Shown in pieces: positions 25,428 to 34,687 of a stretch of 64,000 nucleotides of DNA. This DNA comes from Ulvibacterium sp965228935 (GTDB lineage Bacteria > Bacteroidota > Bacteroidia > Flavobacteriales > Flavobacteriaceae). The stretch's first letter is position 1; every line of letters starts with the position of its first letter. The notes under the pieces were generated by a model. It was not told the DNA's origin. It saw only the letters and a list, made by a program, of their open reading frames with translations, and searched no databases. Made by a program: the position numbers and the translations under genes. The DNA lies in assembly GCF_965228935.1 (NCBI RefSeq), contig NZ_OZ245846.1:2728001-2792000 (forward strand), written 5' to 3'.

Positions 25428-27626
25428 CTAGATGTTGAGCCAATAGGTGAATTTTAAATTGATAGACCGAAACCTTGGGGAGAACCGGTCTACAAAATAA
25501 TTGTCGTTATATACCAAGAATAAATCCGATAGGGGGGCAAACCGCCACTGCAGTCTTGAGTTGATACCCAGATTGTCCCTTTGGTTGCTGTATTGGAATA
25601 TGGTAGACCAGAAAACGGACTTGTTGAAGGTAACGTTCACCGTGGGGCTCACCAACCATAAATCCGCACTTGGAAAGGGATTGGGAAGGGTTATTTTATC
25701 ATAGTTGATATTTAAGCCCAGTCGTACCTTGGGTTGCAATCTTAAGGTGGCCTCACCTTCAATAGAAAAACGGTCTCCATTAAAGAAACGGCCTATGGCG
25801 GCCTCTCCCTCAAATGCCAGCACATTGGCCTGGTTGGATTCATACCCTAAAAAAACGGAGTTGAAATGATAACCTTGATTTTCCGGAAGAGGTGTGGCAT
25901 CTTCGGTACCCGTAGGATCAAAGCTGTCCGCTAAAAAGATGAATTGATTTGAAAATCCTATGCCAAATTCCGAAAAATTCCGCGTTTCAAAATTCCAACT
26001 TGCCTGTAGCTCATGGTCGGTTTTCATATAGTCCAATCCAGGTCTCCAGGTGACAATTGGGAAAAACTCTATGGCATGACTGTTTATTGGGCCTTTCTTC
26101 GGCCAAAACACTTTTTCAAAGGAAGTGGCCCACTTTATAATGTCTTTTCTGGGCACAAAACCCAAATCCGATTCAAAATCCTCATCGATAAAAACAAAAT
26201 CGGTAAAAATGTTGAAATACCTGGAATTTCGGCTTAAAAAGACACCCACGGAATAATTATCCTCGGCATCTCCCGGTTGAAAGGATTTATGTGCATAGAA
26301 TTTTCCCACCCAGGTATTGTCCTCGGAAGCTAAATTGTAATCTATACCCAAAACCCTATTGTACTCCTCTTCCGGTGTAACAAAATCGTAATCCTTGAAC
26401 GTTTGCCTGTTTATAAAGAACAACCCAAAATTGGAGCGGGAAAAGACCTTTTTTTGCAGGGCGATCATCATATTATTGTTCGAGGCGATCTCGGTTTCCA
26501 GATTTTCGTCTGTTTGGATATTCAGGACGCCCAATCGCCAATCCTCGTTCAGTTTTCCACTTAGCCTAACACCACCGATTATGCGGTTCTGAACGGAATT
26601 TCCGGAACTATCGGTGGCTATACCTATTCTGCGGGAAAAGAACGGATTGGCATCCCTACTGCCCCCAAAACTTCCAAACAAATCGTTGTTATCCACAAAA
26701 AACTGCCTCCGCTCCGGCAATGATATTTCAAAACGTGTGAGATTGGTAAAGATATCGTCTACCTCTACATTGGAAAAGTCGGGATTCAAGGTAAGATCCA
26801 AATTTAAACCATTGCCGATGGCCACCTTGGCATCCCCTCCAACTTTTAGGTTGGCCTCGGATACATCTAAGTCATAATCTTTGTCCGCAATAGCATTGAT
26901 GTATGGGATAATGGCCAAAGGTGTACGGGATTTGCCCAAAGGTTTCTCAAAAATCATATCGCCCATGAAGGCAAGGTTAAATATCAATTGATTTTGGGGT
27001 ATCGGATACCATACACTGGTTTCGTTCTTCTGCATATCGAATCGATAACTTTGAAAACGCCATTTGGAAACCCCTTCCGGAAATTTAAAGGACGTAAGCG
27101 GAATGGCCATCTCGGCCGTATAGTAACCATCATATTGCTTTGCCTCTCCCTTCCATTTCACATCCCAAGAAGTAGTGAAGCCGCTAGTTCCCTGTCCTCC
27201 ATTGGAAATCAAGGCTTCCCGCCTTACCCCATAGGGATTCATACCAAAAAGGAACGCATTGGTACCATCGTTGAACGTATCGAAAAGCAGGCTGATGTTG
27301 TCATTGCCACCGGCCCTATAATCGCGTTCCAAGGAAGGAATGACATAATCGTTACCCGGCGTAGTGACCTTTATCCCTACATAGAGCGTTGTGGCATCAT
27401 AGAGCATTTTTATGTCCGTTTGGTACTCGGCAAGAATGGAGTCCGAGGGAAAATATTGCTGGAAATCCTTGGCACTTCCAGCTACTTTCCACGCTTCCTC
27501 ATCAAGAATACCATCGATTTTGAACTCGGTATCGATGTATTTTACGATAAAGGATTTTTTGTCGTTTTGTCCGAAAAGAGACGATAAACACAGAAAAAAA
27601 ACAAGGGCAAGAACTGGTCTTGGCAT
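25428..27626 (-). CDS. DUF5916 protein with N-terminal CBM9-like domain
   Basis: The 732-residue product has a signal peptide (ending SSLFGQ), then a carbohydrate-binding-family-9-like domain at about 30-225 (FKIDGILDEEAWKVA, MLYDATTLYVGIKV, YTAEMAIPLTSFKFP). A long beta-rich DUF5916 region with barrel-like alternation runs to the end (LNPDFSNVEVDD, SLPERRQFFVDN). Such proteins are predicted to sit in the outer membrane; the substrate is not known. It is transcribed alone. Confidence 0.88.
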   Translation of the reverse strand: MPRPVLALVFFLCLSSLFGQNDKKSFIVKYIDTEFKIDGILDEEAWKVAGSAKDFQQYFPSDSILAEYQTDIKMLYDATTLYVGIKVTTPGNDYVIPSLERDYRAGGNDNISLLFDTFNDGTNAFLFGMNPYGVRREALISNGGQGTSGFTTSWDVKWKGEAKQYDGYYTAEMAIPLTSFKFPEGVSKWRFQSYRFDMQKNETSVWYPIPQNQLIFNLAFMGDMIFEKPLGKSRTPLAIIPYINAIADKDYDLDVSEANLKVGGDAKVAIGNGLNLDLTLNPDFSNVEVDDIFTNLTRFEISLPERRQFFVDNNDLFGSFGGSRDANPFFSRRIGIATDSSGNSVQNRIIGGVRLSGKLNEDWRLGVLNIQTDENLETEIASNNNMMIALQKKVFSRSNFGLFFINRQTFKDYDFVTPEEEYNRVLGIDYNLASEDNTWVGKFYAHKSFQPGDAEDNYSVGVFLSRNSRYFNIFTDFVFIDEDFESDLGFVPRKDIIKWATSFEKVFWPKKGPINSHAIEFFPIVTWRPGLDYMKTDHELQASWNFETRNFSEFGIGFSNQFIFLADSFDPTGTEDATPLPENQGYHFNSVFLGYESNQANVLAFEGEAAIGRFFNGDRFSIEGEATLRLQPKVRLGLNINYDKITLPNPFPSADLWLVSPTVNVTFNKSVFWSTIFQYSNQRDNLGINSRLQWRFAPLSDLFLVYNDNYFVDRFSPRFRSINLKFTYWLNI

Positions 27627-27689
27627 TGGTGATGGATTAGTCGGACACCAAATTTAAATGTTTATTACGTTAAAAAAATGCCAAACTTT

Positions 27690-27860
27690 TTAGGGCTGTT
27701 CCGTCCTTTTCTTGGGCTCACGTTTGGCTTCCCTTAAGCTTTTCATGAGCATCCATTCAATTTGCCCATTTGTGCTGCGAAACTCGTCGGCGGCCCATTT
27801 TTCAATGGCCTTTAGCATTTCCTCGTTCAACCGTAGGGCAAACGCTTTCTTTTTGCTCAT
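27690..27860 (-). CDS. Arc-family (ribbon-helix-helix) DNA-binding protein
   Basis: A 56-residue gene reads from ATG 27860 to the stop at 27690. The product begins MSKKKAFALRLNEEMLKAIE and continues with KWAADEFRSTNGQIEWMLMK, the ribbon-helix-helix layout of Arc-type proteins: a basic beta strand, then two helices. Its start overlaps the stop of the upstream membrane-protein gene by 4 bp (ATGA), so it is the third gene of the SPFH operon. A regulatory role is inferred from the fold. Confidence 0.85.
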   Translation of the reverse strand: MSKKKAFALRLNEEMLKAIEKWAADEFRSTNGQIEWMLMKSLREAKREPKKRTEQP

Positions 27861-28360
27861 TGTTCCTTTTTAAAATAACGGTCTATCACCTGTTGGGCCT
27901 CGGTTTTCCGTTGTGTGCCCACAAGCATTTTTCCTCCTTTTTTTAATTCAATTTGTATTCCTTGGTTTCCTTTTACATTGTAGGCCTTGTTCTTGCCAAA
28001 AGAGCCTCTTACTCCCCAACCTCCATATTCCCTTAGGGGACTATACTTTCTTACATAGCATTGTTCCATATCTTTCCATCCAATTGTTTTTTTTGATTTA
28101 TGAAATGGTGAGAATTGATAATGTACGCCAATTTCGTCAATGGTTGATTCCAATCTTAGGAAATAAAATAATACTAGTATGGGTAGTATGGAGAAAATTA
28201 AAACGAGTTGTAACGTAGTGTCGGTCGGGGCAACATTTCCCGTAGGTTCCTTGATTATATACCACTGGTAAAAGGAGTATAAAAGAAATAGTACCAATCC
28301 AATTTGTATCAATTGCATCCACCACTGGTTGAACCGTTGAATTTCTGTGAATACCCGCAT
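27857..28360 (-). CDS. Two-helix membrane protein with PH-like cytoplasmic domain
   Basis: The 167-residue product has two membrane segments (about residues 17-35 and 48-68). A beta-rich domain with PH-like character follows (TIDEIGVHYQFSPFHK, YGGWGVRGSFGKNKAYNVKG, GIQIELKKGGKMLVGTQR). It resembles the small DUF6141-type group, from memory only. Its start is 2 bp after the SPFH stop and its end overlaps the Arc-type gene, so all three are co-translated. Confidence 0.75.
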   Translation of the reverse strand: MRVFTEIQRFNQWWMQLIQIGLVLFLLYSFYQWYIIKEPTGNVAPTDTTLQLVLIFSILPILVLFYFLRLESTIDEIGVHYQFSPFHKSKKTIGWKDMEQCYVRKYSPLREYGGWGVRGSFGKNKAYNVKGNQGIQIELKKGGKMLVGTQRKTEAQQVIDRYFKKEQ

Positions 28361-28362
28361 TA

Positions 28363-29223
28363 TTAATGGTTTAAAGTTCCCGCATTAACGATTGGCGACG
28401 CGTCCTTATCGGAACAGAGCACTACCATCAGGTTACTGACCATAGCCGCTTTACGCTCCTCATCCAAATCCACGATATCATTTTTATTCAGTTCTTCCAA
28501 AGCCATCTCCACCATACTTACGGCACCTTCCACTATTTTGTGCCGTGCTGCTACAATTGCGGTAGCCTGCTGTCTTTTAAGCATGGCGTTCGCAATTTCC
28601 TGGGCGTAGGCCAAATAACCAATCCGCGCTTCCAATACTTCTATTCCGGCCATGGACAAGCGTTCTTGGATTTCTTGTTCCAAAGCATGACTTACTTCGT
28701 TGACACTGGATCTAAGGGTAATATCCTCATCAAGGCCTTCATCCGCAAAATTATCATAAGGATACATGCTGGCCAATTTTCGTACGGCGGCATCCGTTTG
28801 TACACGTACAAAATTTTGGTAATCATCAACGTCAAAGGCCGCCTTATAGGTATCCGTTACCCGCCAAACCAAAATAGTACTGATCATTACGGGATTCCCC
28901 AATTTGTCGTTCACTTTAAGACGTTCGCTATCAAAATTGCTGGCGCGTAAGGAAATCTTTCTCTTGGAGTACAAGGGATTGACCCAAAACAGACCGTTCT
29001 TTTTGATAGTACCGATGTATTTCCCGAAAAGCAACAAAACACGTGAGCTATTCGGATTAACAAGGACAAAGCCCGGTACCATTATAATTGCGGCAACAAT
29101 AATTAAGATGGTCACAGGGCTTTTGGCAACAATCAACAAGGCAATGCCACCGAATAATAGGAGTACAAAGACGAACAGCATGGAATAGCCGTTCATTGGG
29201 GTCAAATTTTTCTCACTTGTCAT
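28363..29223 (-). CDS. SPFH/Band 7 domain-containing membrane protein
   Basis: The 286-residue product starts with two hydrophobic segments (about 13-60). An SPFH/Band 7 domain follows (NPNSSRVLLLFGKYIGTIKK, SFD-like NFDSERLKVND, EIQERLSMAGIEVLEARIGYLAYA) and then a helical end. These proteins oligomerise on membranes and organise membrane domains or proteases. It heads an operon with a PH-like membrane protein and an Arc-type DNA-binding protein. Confidence 0.92.
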   Translation of the reverse strand: MTSEKNLTPMNGYSMLFVFVLLLFGGIALLIVAKSPVTILIIVAAIIMVPGFVLVNPNSSRVLLLFGKYIGTIKKNGLFWVNPLYSKRKISLRASNFDSERLKVNDKLGNPVMISTILVWRVTDTYKAAFDVDDYQNFVRVQTDAAVRKLASMYPYDNFADEGLDEDITLRSSVNEVSHALEQEIQERLSMAGIEVLEARIGYLAYAQEIANAMLKRQQATAIVAARHKIVEGAVSMVEMALEELNKNDIVDLDEERKAAMVSNLMVVLCSDKDASPIVNAGTLNH

Positions 29224-29236
29224 GATTATATTTATT

Positions 29237-29267
29237 TTGATATTAAATTGATATTAAATTGATATTA
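29237..29267 (-). repeat. 11-bp tandem repeat upstream of the SPFH gene
   Basis: TTGATATTAAA occurs at 29237-29247 and 29248-29258, and a nine-of-ten match follows at 29259-29268. The period of 11 bp is about one helical turn. It lies in the leader region of the SPFH gene, 14-45 bp before its start, in very AT-rich DNA. Confidence 0.6.
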
Positions 29268-29321
29268 TAAATATACTAAAATAAATACTATTAGGGCAAA
29301 TTTTTTTGAATTTTGGCTAAA

Positions 29322-31580
29322 CTATGGCCTGGCGTTTCTACCCTTAAATCTTTTGGTTTTCTTCTTTTTCGGGCTTTTGAACAAGCGCTTAAAAAATCCA
29401 TCGCGCTTTACAGGCCGACAATCCAGTTTTTTGATGACCATTTCGTTGGGGCTTTCGAATTTAGCTTTGGTAATGGCGTCAAAAGAAGGATCTTGGTTCA
29501 GTTTCTGAAACCAAAGCGCAAAAATAGGAAGGGCGGCATTGGCCCCCTGACCTAAAGAGGTACTTTTAAAGCCGATTTCATGATTGTCTAGACCCACCCA
29601 GGTAACATGTACCAATTTTGGTGTTAGGGCCACGAACCAGGCATCCTTATTGTTTTGTGTGGTTCCGGTCTTACCGGCTAAATGATTTCTCAAGTTGTAG
29701 GTGGATCGTATGCGGGATGCCGTTCCCTTATCTACCGTAGATTTCATCATTTGGAGCATAATTTGTCGATTTTCATCGGAAAAAGCCTGTTTTTCGGCAA
29801 TTTTTGGCTCAAAAATGGTCAAAATGGAATCCCTTTGATTCGTTATGGTCTGTATGAGATAAGGCTCTACGGGTCTGCCGTCGTTTACATAGCTAGCATA
29901 GGCACCTGCCAGCTGGGCAAGTTGTATTTCCCCTGTACCCAATGCCAGGGAAGGCTCGTTGGGCAGCTTTGCGGTTATCCCCATTTTATTTGCCTGTCGA
30001 ATGGTTTCCAGAATACCTGTCTTCTCCAATACTTTTACGGCTACGGTATTTACGGAGTTGCTCAAAGCCTCTTCCATGGAGTAGTTGAGGTATGTCTCGT
30101 CCTTTTTACCAGAATTGCTGGGAGACCATCCTTCAAGATTTTTATACGCCACTTCCTGAGCCGAAAAGTAAGTACAGGGCGCTATACCTTTCTCCAGTGC
30201 GGCCGTATACACAATAGGCTTAAAGGTAGAACCGACCTGCCGCTTGCTTTGAGAAATATGGTCGTACTTAAAATACTTATAATTGATTCCCCCGATCCAT
30301 GTCTTTACCGCTCCGCTCTTGGGATCTATCGCCAAGGAACCCGTATTTAAAAACTTCATATAATGGGAAATGCTATCGACAACACTTGCATTCATCATTT
30401 TTTCGCCGTACCAATCCACCAATCTCATTTTCCTTTTTTGATTTAGGGAATCCATAATTCCCTTTTCCTTCCATCCGGATGCCCTAAGTTTTCGGTAAGT
30501 AGGGGTTTTGCGTACCAACTTCTCTATTAGTTTTTTGTCCTTTATCCATGGGGCATTCGAACCATAACTTTTTTCAAACTTCCTTTGTAACGATTTTAAA
30601 TGCTTCGCCATAGTTTCCTCGGCCAAAATCTGCATTTTATAATCCAGGGTGGTATAGATTTTAAGTCCGGAAGTATAAATATTGTAGGTATTCCCTTTTT
30701 CTTTTTCGGCCCTACTCCATTTTTGCATCTGTTTACGAACTTCCTCCCTAAAATAGGGCGCGAGGCCTTCGTTATGGTCAAACTCCCTGTAATCCAACTT
30801 TAAGGGGATTTTTGCAATACTGTCCTTTTCTTCTTCTGTTAGAAAGTCATTATGGGCCATGGATTGTAAAACCAGATTTCGGCGGTTAAGGCCTTTTTCC
30901 GGAAATAATTGGGGATTATAGCTGTACGTTGCCTTAAGCATCCCCACAAGGGTCGCCGCTTCCTCTATCCTTAAGTCTATCGCTCTCTTGTTAAAGAACT
31001 TTAAGGAAGCGCTTTCAATACCAAAGGTGTTGCCCCCAAAGGAAACCGTGTTCAAATAGTGGGTAAGGATTTCTTGCTTGGAATAAATATCCTCCAATCG
31101 GGAGGCGATGATCATTTCCTTGACCTTATTTATAACGATGTTCGCAGATTTCCGCTCTTTTCTTGGAAAGAGGTTCTTGGCCAATTGCTGGGTCAAGGTG
31201 CTCCCGCCTCCGGCGGTTTGATCTTGCATAAGAATCGTTTTGATAGCTACCCGAAACAAACTGGGATAATCGATTCCCGAATGGCTGAAAAATCTTTCGT
31301 CCTCAATGGCGATCAAGGCGTCCAAAAGATATTGGGGCAGGCTTTCATAGGGAATGGGTTGCCTATCATACAGGTAATACTTACCGATCAAAACACTATC
31401 CGCCGTATATACCTCCGAAGCCTTTTGATATTGAAAATGGGAAAGTTCTTTTTTTGAGGGCAGTCTGCCCCAAGCCCCAAAATAAATGCTGAGGATAAAA
31501 ACTGTCAAGGCAATTGTAAAGAAACTAACCGTTACAAGCCCATACCTTAGATAAGGCGATTTGATTCCTTTCAACAACAA
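29322..31580 (-). CDS. Class A penicillin-binding protein (PBP1A-type transglycosylase/transpeptidase)
   Basis: The 752-residue product makes and cross-links peptidoglycan at the inner membrane. It has one N-terminal membrane anchor (about 15-35). A GT51 glycosyltransferase domain has the catalytic EDERFFSHSGID and GGSTLTQQLAKNL motifs. The transpeptidase domain has the SxxK serine in GSTFKP, SNS as the SxN motif, and KTGTTQNN. A very basic C-terminal tail (KRLFKSPKKKKTKRFKGRN) ends the protein. Length is normal for the family. Confidence 0.95.
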   Translation of the reverse strand: MLLKGIKSPYLRYGLVTVSFFTIALTVFILSIYFGAWGRLPSKKELSHFQYQKASEVYTADSVLIGKYYLYDRQPIPYESLPQYLLDALIAIEDERFFSHSGIDYPSLFRVAIKTILMQDQTAGGGSTLTQQLAKNLFPRKERKSANIVINKVKEMIIASRLEDIYSKQEILTHYLNTVSFGGNTFGIESASLKFFNKRAIDLRIEEAATLVGMLKATYSYNPQLFPEKGLNRRNLVLQSMAHNDFLTEEEKDSIAKIPLKLDYREFDHNEGLAPYFREEVRKQMQKWSRAEKEKGNTYNIYTSGLKIYTTLDYKMQILAEETMAKHLKSLQRKFEKSYGSNAPWIKDKKLIEKLVRKTPTYRKLRASGWKEKGIMDSLNQKRKMRLVDWYGEKMMNASVVDSISHYMKFLNTGSLAIDPKSGAVKTWIGGINYKYFKYDHISQSKRQVGSTFKPIVYTAALEKGIAPCTYFSAQEVAYKNLEGWSPSNSGKKDETYLNYSMEEALSNSVNTVAVKVLEKTGILETIRQANKMGITAKLPNEPSLALGTGEIQLAQLAGAYASYVNDGRPVEPYLIQTITNQRDSILTIFEPKIAEKQAFSDENRQIMLQMMKSTVDKGTASRIRSTYNLRNHLAGKTGTTQNNKDAWFVALTPKLVHVTWVGLDNHEIGFKSTSLGQGANAALPIFALWFQKLNQDPSFDAITKAKFESPNEMVIKKLDCRPVKRDGFFKRLFKSPKKKKTKRFKGRNARP

Positions 31581-31660
31581 TAGAACCGATTTTGGGTTGC
31601 AATATCAAATTAAAAAAAAGAAACGGCATAGTTTTTAACACTACCTTACAATGGTTTCTC

Positions 31661-31668
31661 TATTTTTG
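31661..31668 (+). promoter_or_regulatory. Candidate -7 box of the S1/P1 nuclease gene
   Basis: TATTTTTG matches TAnnTTTG and lies 16 bp before ATG 31685. No convincing -33 TTTG was found at 17-20 bp upstream. Confidence 0.45.
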
Positions 31669-31684
31669 GCCCAAAGTAAGATGT

Positions 31685-32455
31685 ATGAAAAGACTTGTTC
31701 TGTTTTTTCTTTTAACCGTACAATTTTCATTTGCGGGCACACCATTTTGGTCCAAGACCGGGCATAGGACCATTGGCGAAATAGCCCAACAACATCTGAA
31801 CAGGAAGGCCAAAAAGGCTGTTGCCCGATTATTGGACGGGAAGAGCTTGGCGGCGGTATCCAACTTTGCGGACGAAATTAAGGCGGACACCAATTATAGA
31901 AAGTTCAGTGCCTGGCACTACGTGAATTATCCCGAGGACAAAATGTACTCCGATGTTGAACCTAGCCCCTATGGCAATGTAATCGTGGGAATCGAAAAAT
32001 GCATGGAGATCATCAAGAACAAAAACCGTCCGCACACGGATAGGGCTTTTTATCTAAAGATGTTGATTCACCTTGTAGGGGACCTTCATCAACCTATGCA
32101 CGTTGGTCGTCTGGAAGACAGGGGTGGAAATGATATTCAGGTACAGTGGTTTAATAGGGATAGCAACTTACATAAGGTCTGGGATGCAAATATGATCGAT
32201 GACTATGGCATGAGTTATACGGAATTGGCCGCATCCCTTCCAAAATTGAACAAAAAGCAGCAAAGATCGCTTCAAGCTGGGGATATTTATAATTGGGTAG
32301 AGGAATCTCAAGACTTGGCGAACGAACTATATAAATCCGTGGAAGTGGGGGAGAAGCTGTATTATCGCTATGGATATAAATGGTGGCCCACCGTAGAAAA
32401 ACAATTGCAAAAGGGAGGGTTGCGATTGGCCAAAATATTGAACGATTTGTTTTAG
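31685..32455 (+). CDS. S1/P1-type nuclease (zinc-dependent)
   Basis: The product is a secreted single-strand-specific nuclease or phospholipase-C-fold enzyme. Start ATG 31685 is chosen because it gives a signal peptide (MKRLVLFFLLTVQFSFAG); the frame opens at 31592. The metal-site residues of the family are present: the Trp near the mature N-terminus with a following His (WSKTGHRTIGEIA), FADEIK, SAWHYVNYP, and LIHLVGDLHQPMHVG followed by RGGNDIQVQW and NLHKVWD. The 256-residue length fits. It probably helps use external nucleic acids as a nutrient source. Confidence 0.93.
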   Translation: MKRLVLFFLLTVQFSFAGTPFWSKTGHRTIGEIAQQHLNRKAKKAVARLLDGKSLAAVSNFADEIKADTNYRKFSAWHYVNYPEDKMYSDVEPSPYGNVIVGIEKCMEIIKNKNRPHTDRAFYLKMLIHLVGDLHQPMHVGRLEDRGGNDIQVQWFNRDSNLHKVWDANMIDDYGMSYTELAASLPKLNKKQQRSLQAGDIYNWVEESQDLANELYKSVEVGEKLYYRYGYKWWPTVEKQLQKGGLRLAKILNDLF

Positions 32456-32501
32456 ATGAATTAGGATATGCTTTCCAAGGTCTTGGAAATAGCAAAATAC
32501 C

Positions 32502-32780
32502 TTAGCGTTTTGAAATCTTATTTCCTGAAATAGGTTTTTGCCTGGATGATTTGAACCTTGCTACATTTTCCGACCTTAGTTTAGCGTGCTTGGTCTTTCT
32601 GCCTTGTACCCTTTTTCGCCACATCTTGAAACTACTGGATTTCATTTCCCTGCGCATTAGGTTCACTACTTCTTGTTCCGATATCCCAAATTGAATCTGT
32701 ATGGCCTCAAATGGAGTACGATCTTCCCAGGCCATTTCTATGATCCTATCCAATTCCAGTTTTGAAAACACTTTTTTCAC
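32502..32780 (-). CDS. DUF2805 (TIGR03643) family protein
   Basis: The 92-residue basic protein matches the small family seen across Bacteroidota and other Gram-negatives (LELDRIIEMAWEDRTPFEAI, FGISEQEVVNLMRREM, SFKMWRKRVQGRKTKH). A helix-turn-helix-like first half and an Arg/Lys-rich second half suggest nucleic-acid binding, which is inferred. A TAACTTTG box on the minus strand (32789-32796) lies 8 bp before the ATG. Confidence 0.9.
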   Translation of the reverse strand: MKKVFSKLELDRIIEMAWEDRTPFEAIQIQFGISEQEVVNLMRREMKSSSFKMWRKRVQGRKTKHAKLRSENVARFKSSRQKPISGNKISKR

Positions 32781-32971
32781 CGTACGGACAAAGTTAAATT
32801 TTGGGTGCTAAGGTAAACTTTTGGGACAGTTAGACCCAAAAAACCAGGTATTGGTCGATTCAATATACCTTGGCATAAGATTTGAAGTTATTGTATTTGA
32901 AATTGGGTGCGAGGAGATTGGCTAAATAACCCGAAAGCCAAAGGCAGTGCCTAACTTTGCAAAAGGGTCCT

Positions 32972-33002
32972 AAAAAATCGGTTTGGAGAAGACCGATTTT
33001 TT
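32972..33002 (-). terminator. Terminator of the AraC-alkB operon
   Basis: A perfect 11-bp stem (AAAAAATCGGT / ACCGATTTTTT) with a 9-base loop can act in both directions. On the minus strand it directly follows, and slightly overlaps, the alkB stop codon. Confidence 0.85.
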
Positions 33003-33600
33003 ATTTTATGATTCTAAAGGTCAAATTGATACGCTCCCTAATGGGTCTTGTCGTCTTTGGAATTTGATGTAGCCAATGACTCTGTGTCCCACCACCCATG
33101 ATAAGCAGACTGCCGTGTTCCAGCAATATTTTTTGTTTGAGTGTCTTATCCTTTTTATGCTTCAGGTGAAAAAAACGTTCCTGACCCAAGGTCAAGGAAG
33201 CGATTACTGGGTTGGTTCCCAACTCTTTCTCATCGTCTGCGTGCCAACCGTTACTATCCCTTCCATCCCTGTAAAGATTTAAAAGACAGGTGGTAAAGAT
33301 TACATCCGTAAGTACTTCGATTTTTTGTTTTATTTCCAACAATTCCTCGGTAAAGGGCAATGGTTTCATCGTGATGTTGGAATAGGAATAAGTCCTGTCA
33401 TTGGTACCATAAAGGGCCGTTAACCGAGGTTGGGGGTATTCCTTTCCAAATACCTTAATAACGTCCTGTTGCCAAGGTACTGTTCTTCTCAGGAGCCCAA
33501 AACAGGTGTCGGCCTCATTCTTTTCCAAAAAGTGCGGATGATAAACGATTTCACTGTCCGGTAAGTTCAATCTAATTTCTTCCTGAAAAAGCTGGGCCAT
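33001..33600 (-). CDS. alkB: AlkB-type 2-oxoglutarate/Fe(II)-dependent dioxygenase
   Basis: The 199-residue product is of the AlkB superfamily, which removes alkyl groups from nucleic-acid bases by oxidation. The Fe-binding HxD is in GWHADDE and the distal His in QSHWLHQIPKT. The 2-oxoglutarate-binding arginines are in RPIRERINLTFR. ALYGTNDRTYSYSN and ASLTLGQERFFHLKHK are typical of the ALKBH2/3-like bacterial group. Its start overlaps the stop of the AraC regulator by one base (TAATG), so the two are co-translated. Confidence 0.93.
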   Translation of the reverse strand: MAQLFQEEIRLNLPDSEIVYHPHFLEKNEADTCFGLLRRTVPWQQDVIKVFGKEYPQPRLTALYGTNDRTYSYSNITMKPLPFTEELLEIKQKIEVLTDVIFTTCLLNLYRDGRDSNGWHADDEKELGTNPVIASLTLGQERFFHLKHKKDKTLKQKILLEHGSLLIMGGGTQSHWLHQIPKTTRPIRERINLTFRIIK

Positions 33601-34484
33601 TAATTCAAGACTTTTTTCAATTGATTTCTATATTCAGATGGATTTTGCCCAGTAAAAGCCTTGAATTGTTTATTAAAGTGCGAAAAATTGTTGAATCCGC
33701 TCTCAAAACAAACATCTGTAATGCTCATCGGCCTTTCCGCCAAAAGTTTTGAGGCGTGCACCAATCTATACTCGTTTACGAACTGTACAAAGGTTTTATT
33801 GGTGATTTTTTTAAAGTACCTACAGAACGAGGGTACTGTCATACTTACCAAATCCGCCATCTCGTCCAAGGAAATCTCCTCCTTGAAGTTGGCCTTAACA
33901 TGATTAAAGACCTTATTTATACGGTCATTGTCCTTTACCTCGGTCTTCATGGAAAAACCTTCGGCATTGAGAACTTTAAAGTCCTGGGAAATAGCAAGTT
34001 CGTTTAAAATATTCAAAATGGAAAGTAGTCTTTGAAAATCGCCTTGGTACTCCAATATTTCCATTTTTTCCCCGATTTTCTTTTTGGTCTTTCCTGAAAA
34101 CGCGATGCCTCCTTGAGCTATTTCAAAGAGACTTTGAATTTTTTTCATTTCCGGGATATTGAAAAAGTCGTTTCCCAAAAAGTCCGCTTTCATCTGTATT
34201 ACGGTCTCACTTTCATTTCCGGTCAGTGCGTTGGTAAACCCGCAATGGGGCAAATTACTTCCAATAAGTATAAGGTCGCCATTACCGTAATAGGATACAT
34301 GGCTACCTATCTGGCGCTTTCCCGTACCACCATTTACGTAGACCAACTCGATTTCCGGATGGTAATGCCAGGAATTGTTCTTATTGTTCCGTTGCGAATC
34401 AAATTTTTGATAAGTAAAAGAGTGCCCAAAATTGGGCTCTATAGCTTCAAAAGCGGGTTTAAGTGATGTCATTTCGTTCTTCAT
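33600..34484 (-). CDS. AraC family transcriptional regulator
   Basis: The preferred start is 34484 (MKNEMTSLKPAFE); the frame opens at 34550 but the extra residues do not look like the family, and 34472 is another option. The N-terminal half is a cupin-like sensor domain (SWHYHPEIELVYVNGG ... DLILIGSNLPHCGF). The C-terminal ~100 residues hold the two helix-turn-helix motifs (ISLDEMADLVSMTVPSFCRY; MSITDVCFESGFNNFSHFNK) and FKAFTGQNPSEYR. It controls unknown genes, possibly its own alkB operon. No Ada-type methyl-acceptor cysteine domain is present. Confidence 0.93.
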   Translation of the reverse strand: MKNEMTSLKPAFEAIEPNFGHSFTYQKFDSQRNNKNNSWHYHPEIELVYVNGGTGKRQIGSHVSYYGNGDLILIGSNLPHCGFTNALTGNESETVIQMKADFLGNDFFNIPEMKKIQSLFEIAQGGIAFSGKTKKKIGEKMEILEYQGDFQRLLSILNILNELAISQDFKVLNAEGFSMKTEVKDNDRINKVFNHVKANFKEEISLDEMADLVSMTVPSFCRYFKKITNKTFVQFVNEYRLVHASKLLAERPMSITDVCFESGFNNFSHFNKQFKAFTGQNPSEYRNQLKKVLN

Positions 34485-34687
34485 ACCAAGATTAAAATTA
34501 CGTCGGGTCCAATGAAGAAGACTATGCAAAATTACCCAAAATATATGCAATATTACCTATTAACAATAATTTAACCTATTCGTGGGTTAAAATAGCACAG
34601 AAATAGGAAAATCGAGAGGTAGTACGGACAGGGATATGGCGGTAAGTTTGTCCTGTAAATTATTTAGTAACCCTAAAACAAAATGTT

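Noticed and set aside
26988..27587. 199-residue plus-strand frame inside the DUF5916 gene
   Set aside because: It lies antisense to the CBM9-like domain, with no recognisable product.
29682..30350. 222-residue plus-strand frame inside the penicillin-binding protein gene
   Set aside because: It is antisense to conserved transpeptidase motifs and matches no family.
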